Source: an uncultured Eubacteriales bacterium
GTDB lineage: Bacteria > Bacillota > Clostridia > Oscillospirales > Oscillospiraceae
Direction: 5' to 3'
DNA: 29,261 nucleotides
Assembly (NCBI GenBank): GCA_900548625.1
Contig: URLO01000028.1
Span: 1-29,261 of the forward strand
Shown here: piece after piece, positions 25,245 through 29,261 of the stretch
Numbering within the stretch: the stretch's first letter is position 1
How the letters are laid out: each line of letters starts with the position of its first letter
Notes under the pieces: generated by a model
Told to the model about the DNA's origin: nothing
Seen by the model: only the letters and a program-made list of their open reading frames with translations
Databases searched by the model: none
Translations under genes and position numbers: made by a program

Positions 25245-26769
25245 TGACAAGAAGGTTCTGCTTCGCATCAGCAACCTGAAGCAGTATTTCCCCCTGAAGG
25301 GCGGCCGCTTCGTCAAGGCCAACGACGGCATCACGCTCGACATCTACGAGGGCGAAACGTTCGGTCTCGTCGGCGAGTCCGGCTGCGGCAAGTCTACGCT
25401 TGGCCGTACCATTCTCCAGCTCTATCACCAGACCTATGGCCGCACCATGTATTACGGCCGTTCTCTGGACGATCTGGCGCCGAAGTACGTCATCGACACC
25501 GTCAGGAATCTCAAGTCGCGCCGTGCCAAGCTCAAAGAGCGTGAGGCAAGACGGGACAAGCTCGAAGCCGAGTACGCAAAGCTCTCCGAGAAGGAGCAGT
25601 ATGCCAAGCACGGCGAGCTCGACGCTGCCCGCAAGCTGGCGGAGGACTCGCTGCTCGACATCACGAAGATCGTCGGCGGCTTCCTCGTGGTCGATAACCT
25701 TGACCCGGTGATCGCGGTCTACACCAAGGACTACCACATTGCCCGCAAGATGTCTGCGCTGGAAGAAAAGCGCCAGAGCCTGATGGTCGATGTGGACGAC
25801 GCCAAGTACGCCAAAAAGACGGCCGAGGAGGCCGGCAAGGCCCCGAAGGAAGGCCAGCTCCAGAAGGCGGAAGAGCGCCTGAAGCGCTGCGACGATCAGA
25901 TCGCCGCCCTGCGCAAGGAGCTTGCGGCAGTCCGCGAGGAGATCGAGGCGCTGCGCAAGCCGTATGCCAACGATCCCGAATTCCAGAAGTATGAGGCATA
26001 CCGCGATGACGGCATCGACCTTGCACGACTGCAATACAACGAGATGCGCCGTCTGCGCAGCGACATGCAGCTCATCTTCCAGGACCCGTATTCCTCTCTG
26101 AACCCGCGCATGAGCGTCGGCCAGATCGTCAGCGAGGGTATGCAGGCGCACAACATGATCAAGAAGAAGGACGCCCGCATGCAGGAGATGGTCCTCAAGA
26201 TCATGGACGACTGCGGCCTCGCGCCCTACTTCCTGCACCGTTTCCCGCACCAGTTCTCCGGCGGCCAGCGGCAGCGTATCGGCATTGCCCGTGCGCTGGC
26301 GACCAAGCCGAGATTCGTCGTCTGTGACGAAGCGGTCTCCGCACTGGACGTGTCGATCCAGGCGCAGATCATCAACCTGCTGCTGGATCTCAAGGAGCAG
26401 CAGAATCTGACCTACATGTTCATCACGCACGACCTGTCCGTCGTCAAGTACATCTCCGACCGTGTCGGCGTTATGTACCTCGGCTCGATGGTCGAGCTGG
26501 CGGGCGCGGACGAGATCTTCCACCACCCGATTCATCCGTACACCGAAGCGCTGCTCAACGCGATCCCCACGACGGATACCGTCGGCGCCAAGGAGCTGTC
26601 GATCCTCGAGGGCGACATCCCCAGCCCGGTCAACCCGCCGAAGGGCTGCAAGTTCCACACGCGCTGCAAGTACTGCACGGAGATCTGCACGCAGGTCGTG
26701 CCGGAGTGGGAGGAGGTTCGCCCGAACCACTTCGTCGCCTGCCATCATAAGCTCGAGGTTAAGGAGTAA
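25234..26769 (+). CDS. Peptide ABC transporter ATPase, DppF/OppF type, with a large coiled-coil insertion
   Basis: This 511-residue ATPase is far longer than normal (~320). Walker A GESGCGKST is at 47-55, followed by the usual TILQLYHQTYGRTMYYGR. Then about 185 residues (82-267) are inserted before the normal RRLRSDMQLIFQDPYSSLNP (Q-loop Q283). The signature is FSGGQRQ (341-347), Walker B FVVCDE (361-366) and His399 the H-loop. The insertion is Lys/Glu/Arg-rich, with two long coiled-coil-like helices (about 90-140 and 205-243) around a hydrophobic middle, IVGGFLVVDNLDPVIAVY. C-terminal Cys 472, 478, 481 and 485 resemble the iron-sulfur region of the family. The start at 25234 has AAGGAGG upstream. 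All ATPase motifs are intact, so it should be active. Confidence 0.95.
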
Positions 26770-26774
26770 GACCC

Positions 26775-26990
26775 ATGCTGTTTAAAGGAAAAGTAGACCG
26801 CGCGATGCGCCTGCAAAAGGAGCGCAACGAGGCGGCAGAGCTGAAAAAGCCAACGGAGGCGGAAAAGGACGAGGTAAGCAAAAAAGATGTGCTTGCGATG
26901 ACCCTGTCTGCGCTGCTGGTGATCCTGCCGGTCGCGCTGCTGATCCTGCTTTTCATCGCGTTCGTGCCGTACTTCCTTTTCTTCCACTGA
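26775..26990 (+). CDS. Small one-TM protein at the end of the peptide-transporter operon
   Basis: This 71-residue protein has a charged, Lys/Glu-rich cytoplasmic N-terminal half and one hydrophobic segment (about 41-66, ending VPYFLFF). AAGGAG (26761-26766) lies inside the end of the preceding ATPase gene, eight bases before the ATG. The gap to that gene is five bases and a terminator follows, so it belongs to the operon. I recognise no family. It may be an accessory or regulatory subunit of the transporter. Confidence 0.7.
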   Translation: MLFKGKVDRAMRLQKERNEAAELKKPTEAEKDEVSKKDVLAMTLSALLVILPVALLILLFIAFVPYFLFFH

Positions 26991-27001
26991 CCCGACTGAC
27001 A

Positions 27002-27033
27002 AAAAGGGCCGCCTTGTATGAGGCGGCCCTTTT
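27002..27033 (+). terminator. Terminator of the peptide-transporter operon
   Basis: A perfect 12-bp stem (27002-27013 with 27022-27033) and 8-base loop begin with AAAA and end with TTTT. It starts 12 bases after the small membrane gene's stop codon. Confidence 0.9.
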
Positions 27034-27056
27034 GCATTCCCATTTTCGCCGGTTTG

Positions 27057-27065
27057 TGATAGAAT
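27057..27065 (+). promoter_or_regulatory. Candidate extended -10 promoter of the dehydrogenase gene
   Basis: TG-A-TAGAAT (27057-27065) lies about 58 bases before the start codon, right after the preceding terminator. The -35 region is poor, so this would be an extended -10 promoter. Confidence 0.5.
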
Positions 27066-27123
27066 ATACTTGATACAGCGCCGCATCCCTGCGGGCGCAT
27101 CAAGAATTCTTTCGGAGGCAGCC

Positions 27124-28161
27124 ATGAAAGCACTGACTTACATAGAACAAGGCCATTTTGCCCTGCTGGACAAGCCCGCACCCGTGATCGCGGACCCGCG
27201 CGATGCCATTGTGCGGGTGACGCTCGGCTCCATCTGCACCAGCGACCTGCACATCAAGCACGGCTCCGTGCCGCGCGCCGTGCCCGGCATCACCGTCGGA
27301 CACGAGATGGTCGGCGTCGTGGAGGCCGTCGGCGCGGCGGTCACGTCCGTCCGCCCCGGCGACCGCGTGAGCGTCAATGTGGAGACGTTCTGCGGAGAAT
27401 GCTTTTTCTGCCGCCACGGCTGGGTGAACAACTGCACCGACCCGAACGGCGGCTGGGCGCTGGGCTGCCGCATCGACGGCGGGCAGGCGGAGCTTGTCCG
27501 CGTGCCCTACGCCGATCAGGGCCTCAAGAAGATCCCGGACGGCGTCTCCGACGAGCAGGCGCTGTTCGTGGGCGACATTCTGGCGACCGGATTCTGGGCG
27601 GCGCGCATTTCGGAGATCACGCCGGAGGACACCGTCTTGCTCATCGGCGCGGGCCCCACGGGCATCTGCACGCTGCTGTGCGTCATGCTCAAAACGCCGA
27701 AGCGCATCATCGTATGCGAAAAAGACCCGGTGCGGCGCGCCTTCGTGAAGGAGCACCACCCGGAGGTGCTCCTCTGCCGGCCGGAGGACTGCGAGCCGTT
27801 CGTGCGTGCGCACAGCGACCACGGCGGAGCCGATGTGGTGCTGGAGGTCGCGGGTGCGGGCAGCACGTTTGAGCTTGCATGGCGCTGTGCGCGTCCCAAC
27901 GCCGTCGTGACGGTGGTGGCGCTCTATGACGAGGCGCAGACGCTGCCGCTGCCGCAGATGTACGGCAAAAATCTGACCTTCAAGACCGGCGGCGTGGACG
28001 GCTGCGACTGCGCGGAGATCCTGCGCCTGATCGCGGAAGGCAAGCTCGACACCACGCCGCTTATCACCCACCGCTTCCCGCTTTCGCGCATTGAGGAGGC
28101 GTACCGCCTCTTTGAAAACCGCGCCGACGGCGTCATCAAGGTCGCCATCACGGCGGAATAA
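27124..28161 (+). CDS. Zinc-dependent medium-chain alcohol dehydrogenase-like oxidoreductase
   Basis: This 345-residue protein is a medium-chain dehydrogenase/reductase. Catalytic zinc ligands are C38 (GSICTSDLH), H60-E61 (GHEM) and probably D151. Structural zinc is held by C90, C93, C96 and C104 (CGECFFCRHGWVNNC). The nucleotide fold has GAGPTG (175-180), and an acidic residue at the end of the next strand (VCEKD, E199) points to NAD(H) rather than NADP(H). The start at 27124 has CGGAGG seven bases upstream. Alcohol or polyol substrate cannot be told from sequence alone. It lies 10 bases upstream of the unknown gene and may be co-transcribed. Confidence 0.9.
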   Translation: MKALTYIEQGHFALLDKPAPVIADPRDAIVRVTLGSICTSDLHIKHGSVPRAVPGITVGHEMVGVVEAVGAAVTSVRPGDRVSVNVETFCGECFFCRHGWVNNCTDPNGGWALGCRIDGGQAELVRVPYADQGLKKIPDGVSDEQALFVGDILATGFWAARISEITPEDTVLLIGAGPTGICTLLCVMLKTPKRIIVCEKDPVRRAFVKEHHPEVLLCRPEDCEPFVRAHSDHGGADVVLEVAGAGSTFELAWRCARPNAVVTVVALYDEAQTLPLPQMYGKNLTFKTGGVDGCDCAEILRLIAEGKLDTTPLITHRFPLSRIEEAYRLFENRADGVIKVAITAE

Positions 28162-28171
28162 GGAGCAAAGC

Positions 28172-29164
28172 ATGAAACTGTTCGGTGATTTCGAGGCGAT
28201 CCGATTCCCTGAGGAAAACCTGATTCTCGTTACGAGCCGCGGCTATCTTTACTATATTTATGATCCAAGATCCCGGCACTGGCGAAAGCACGCCAATGCG
28301 GGAAACGATCGTCTTTCTGTTCAGAATTATCCTGATGTCAGCAGGTTTGAGCTTGAAAATGCAATGGGCGGCACATTTCCGAAGAAGGAGACAGATTTTA
28401 TGAGGCAGTGCCGCCCGGGGCAGCTGCGGGTTCGGGACATGCTCGAACTGCTTCGCGAAGATCATCCGCGCTGTATAGCAGACGGTGTGATCTTCGACGC
28501 TGCGCGCAGATTGCTCCTGGAGTCGGATATATGCCACAAGTCCTATGCGCGATTAAAAGCACTCCTTGAAGATGCCGCCGCAGAGCATCTGGAAAACGGG
28601 GAGATTCTGCGCCGGATCAGAGAGCTGAGCATCTCGATGACCGGCAGAGATATCTTTCGGCGCGAAATCGGCATTGTAGATGGTCACGACAGCTCGTCCT
28701 ATTTCTGGATCATGCCGGTTAGAGTTCTTGATCCTTCGGATACATCCGACTTGGATAACATCGCCGAGATGCGGAGCATCGAAATATCGATTGAGGAAAC
28801 GGATGTTGAGAAATATCTCGCACCATTTTTGTACAGACACTTTGACGAGACGCTGGAAGCAAACAGGCGCAGAGAGGATGCAAACGGATTTGAGTGGTAT
28901 CTGACCTACAACTTCTATACATATGCGGCTGTACGAAAGATTCTCAGGGAAATTGGAGATACGGCGGAGGCGCTTCGATCCGGAGAAGAAAATGCGCTTG
29001 TCGAGGAGCTGAGAATGGCGCGAAAAGTGGATTCCGGTGCGGACAACCACGCCGAAATCGAGCGGATTCTCGATTTTTACGAGCGATTCCGCTATCGGAT
29101 GGAATATATGATGAGGGTCGGCGCAGAGAAAGGATACGACCTGATCTCCTTTATGGGACCCTAG
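28172..29164 (+). CDS. Unknown 330-residue protein
   Basis: I do not recognise this 330-residue protein. It begins KLFGDFEAIRFPEENLILVT with a beta-rich start (TSRGYLYYIYDPRSRHWRKH), followed by an acidic helical body rich in Glu, Arg and Asp. No membrane segment, signal peptide or catalytic motif is evident. AAGGAG lies eight bases before the ATG at 28172. An earlier ATG inside the dehydrogenase gene has no site. Base use is visibly less GC-rich than its neighbours, with more A/T third positions, which suggests different history or low expression. Confidence 0.7.
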   Translation: MKLFGDFEAIRFPEENLILVTSRGYLYYIYDPRSRHWRKHANAGNDRLSVQNYPDVSRFELENAMGGTFPKKETDFMRQCRPGQLRVRDMLELLREDHPRCIADGVIFDAARRLLLESDICHKSYARLKALLEDAAAEHLENGEILRRIRELSISMTGRDIFRREIGIVDGHDSSSYFWIMPVRVLDPSDTSDLDNIAEMRSIEISIEETDVEKYLAPFLYRHFDETLEANRRREDANGFEWYLTYNFYTYAAVRKILREIGDTAEALRSGEENALVEELRMARKVDSGADNHAEIERILDFYERFRYRMEYMMRVGAEKGYDLISFMGP

Positions 29165-29261
29165 GGTGTATCTGAAAACTCCCGACGCACCCGGACAGCG
29201 GGCCTTTTCACGCCGTGCCGCGTCATTTTTCCTTGAAATACGTCAGTATTCCTGCGAAAAA
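29165..29261. other. Non-coding edge, possible end of a repeat or mobile element
   Basis: No gene is seen in the last 97 bases. The stretch GGGTGTATCTGAAAACT (29164-29180) and what follows look like the edge of a repeated or insertion element. That is only an impression, since the other end lies outside the window. Confidence 0.3.

Overview
The window looks like chromosomal DNA from a GC-rich, low-redundancy Gram-positive anaerobe, most likely a gut Clostridia of the Oscillospirales (Ruminococcaceae/Oscillospiraceae) type. This is inferred from a lipoprotein-anchored ABC transporter, pyruvate phosphate dikinase, an F-type ATP synthase with a Na+-type two-carboxylate rotor subunit, strong AGGAGG ribosome binding sites, and palindromic GTAGGGGCGGAC-type intergenic repeats. 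No taxonomic marker gene is present, so this is not proven.

Layout. 1-61: end of a gene cut by the window edge, perhaps a transposase. 341-2026 (+): M3-family oligoendopeptidase, convergent with 2118-3608 (-), a MerR regulator fused to an RDD membrane domain and an extracytoplasmic domain, with a MerR-type 19-bp-spacer promoter/operator in front of it. 3702-4166 (-): small multidrug-export family membrane protein. 4318-5843 (-): a two-gene unit of zinc-ribbon proteins. 6022-13101 (-): a complete F1Fo ATP synthase operon, atpZ-like, atpI, atpB, E, F, H, A, G, D, C. 13311-13795 (+): a translationally coupled pair of small unknown proteins. 13796-14297: a dense array of hairpins. 14298-15101 (+): ParB/Noc-like DNA-binding protein without a ParA partner. 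15338-17968 (+): ppdK. 17969-19168: a 1.2-kb gene-free stretch with a tandemly duplicated composite palindromic repeat, an orphan terminator, three 16-bp repeats and a strong promoter. 19169-26990 (+): an oligopeptide-type ABC transporter operon plus a small membrane protein. 27124-28161 (+): zinc-dependent alcohol-dehydrogenase-like protein. 28172-29164 (+): unknown protein of less GC-rich composition. 29165-29261: possible edge of a repeat or mobile element.

The most unusual object is the peptide transporter. Its second permease (22413-24242) carries about 300 residues with seven RCC1-like repeats, predicted to form a complete seven-bladed beta-propeller. They sit in the extracytoplasmic loop between TM1 and the GTDDLGRD motif. 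In the same operon the second ATPase (25234-26769) carries about 185 extra, charged, coiled-coil-rich residues between Walker A and the Q-loop. The transporter therefore appears to have gained one domain outside and one inside the membrane. A small one-TM protein ends the operon.

Functionally the window combines peptide supply (secreted-side capture by the lipoprotein and import by the ABC complex), intracellular peptide cleavage (oligoendopeptidase) and energy metabolism (PPDK at the pyruvate/PEP node, probably Na+-coupled ATP synthase). These links are by function and proximity only; the genes sit in separate transcription units.
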